The position numbers were made by a program, and so were the translations under genes. The notes beneath the pieces are model-generated. The model worked only from the letters and a program-made list of their open reading frames with translations, ran no database searches and had not been told where the DNA came from. A DNA stretch of 40,406 nt from the NCBI GenBank assembly GCA_026419775.2, contig JAOPGA020000123.1, forward strand, positions 1 through 40,406, given 5' to 3'. The DNA comes from Acrasis kona. Taxonomy: Eukaryota > Heterolobosea > Eutetramitea > Acrasida > Acrasidae. Shown one piece after another: positions 40,171 through 40,406 of this stretch; position 1 is the stretch's first letter, and the number at the start of each line of letters is the position of its first letter.

Positions 40171-40406
40171 TTTATGATGAAATGGTTTGACATTGACAAG
40201 TTCGCCTGTCAAAATATAGATTTTTGTAAGTAGTTTAATTTACAATTGTAGTGAACTGGAGTTCAATGATGCTTTAATCATAATAGTAGTGGCTATCTAC
40301 AGTGGTGAAAAGTAACAATTGAAACAGGTGATATATGTTGGTATGATGGTATCCCCGATTCCTACCGACCCTTAATCATGCTTAGCATTGCCTCTTAAGG
40401 TTACAG
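40171..40406. other. Non-coding 5' flank at the window end
   Basis: Contains the promoter of the secreted Cys-rich gene (minus). Nothing else is recognised. Confidence 0.5.

Overview
The window is a compact, AT-rich nuclear region of a free-living microbial eukaryote. It carries about 25 protein genes on both strands. Every intron I could place is very short (35-46 nt) with GT-AG ends, often with a CTAAC or CTAAT motif a few bases before the acceptor. TAA, TAG and TGA all end real genes, so the code looks standard. The gene set is eukaryotic housekeeping (SRP receptor beta, TFIIIC subunit 5, COQ6, GCN5, RAD51D, NXF1/Mex67, RAD23, COX6B, TMEM41B, TMEM175) plus a ciliary gene (EFHB/CFAP21), a domain catalogued as plant-specific (TIGR01589) and a plant-type DEAH-helicase/RBR fusion. 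A heterolobosean (Naegleria/Acrasis relative) would fit, but this is an inference that the sequence alone does not prove.

Layout. 1-5.3 kb: the 3' end of an unidentified gene, an Asn/Gln-rich TIGR01589 protein, an LEA-2 membrane protein, SRPRB, and a Pro/Thr-rich low-complexity stretch. 5.3-9.0 kb: a large AAA-type ATPase with a helical middle and a C-terminal GAF-like domain. 9.1-16.3 kb: TFIIIC5, a small SAM-domain protein, a LURP-one-like protein, TMEM175 and COQ6. 16.4-19.8 kb: a degenerate ankyrin-repeat protein, nearly 1 kb of non-coding DNA containing a nested inverted repeat, and an unidentified nuclear coiled-coil protein. 20-26.7 kb: GCN5, RAD51D, NXF1, a 66-aa membrane protein, a 2H phosphoesterase, and a small nuclear-looking protein. 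26.8-34.7 kb: an FYR-domain plus C2H2 protein, RAD23, EFHB, COX6B, a Gln/Gly-rich repeat protein, and TMEM41B. 34.9-40.2 kb: an intronless 1588-aa DEAH/RBR protein and a secreted Cys-rich protein.

No operon-like or cassette logic links the genes. Several share chromatin or RNA roles (GCN5, FYR protein, TFIIIC5, NXF1), but that looks like ordinary eukaryotic mixing. The strongest window-wide signals concern gene ends. In seven genes the TAA stop lies in, or overlaps, an AATAAA polyadenylation hexamer, and two convergent pairs have stop codons only 4 and 5 nt apart. I saw no tRNA, rRNA, CRISPR array or recognisable transposon, and no single obvious new multi-gene system.
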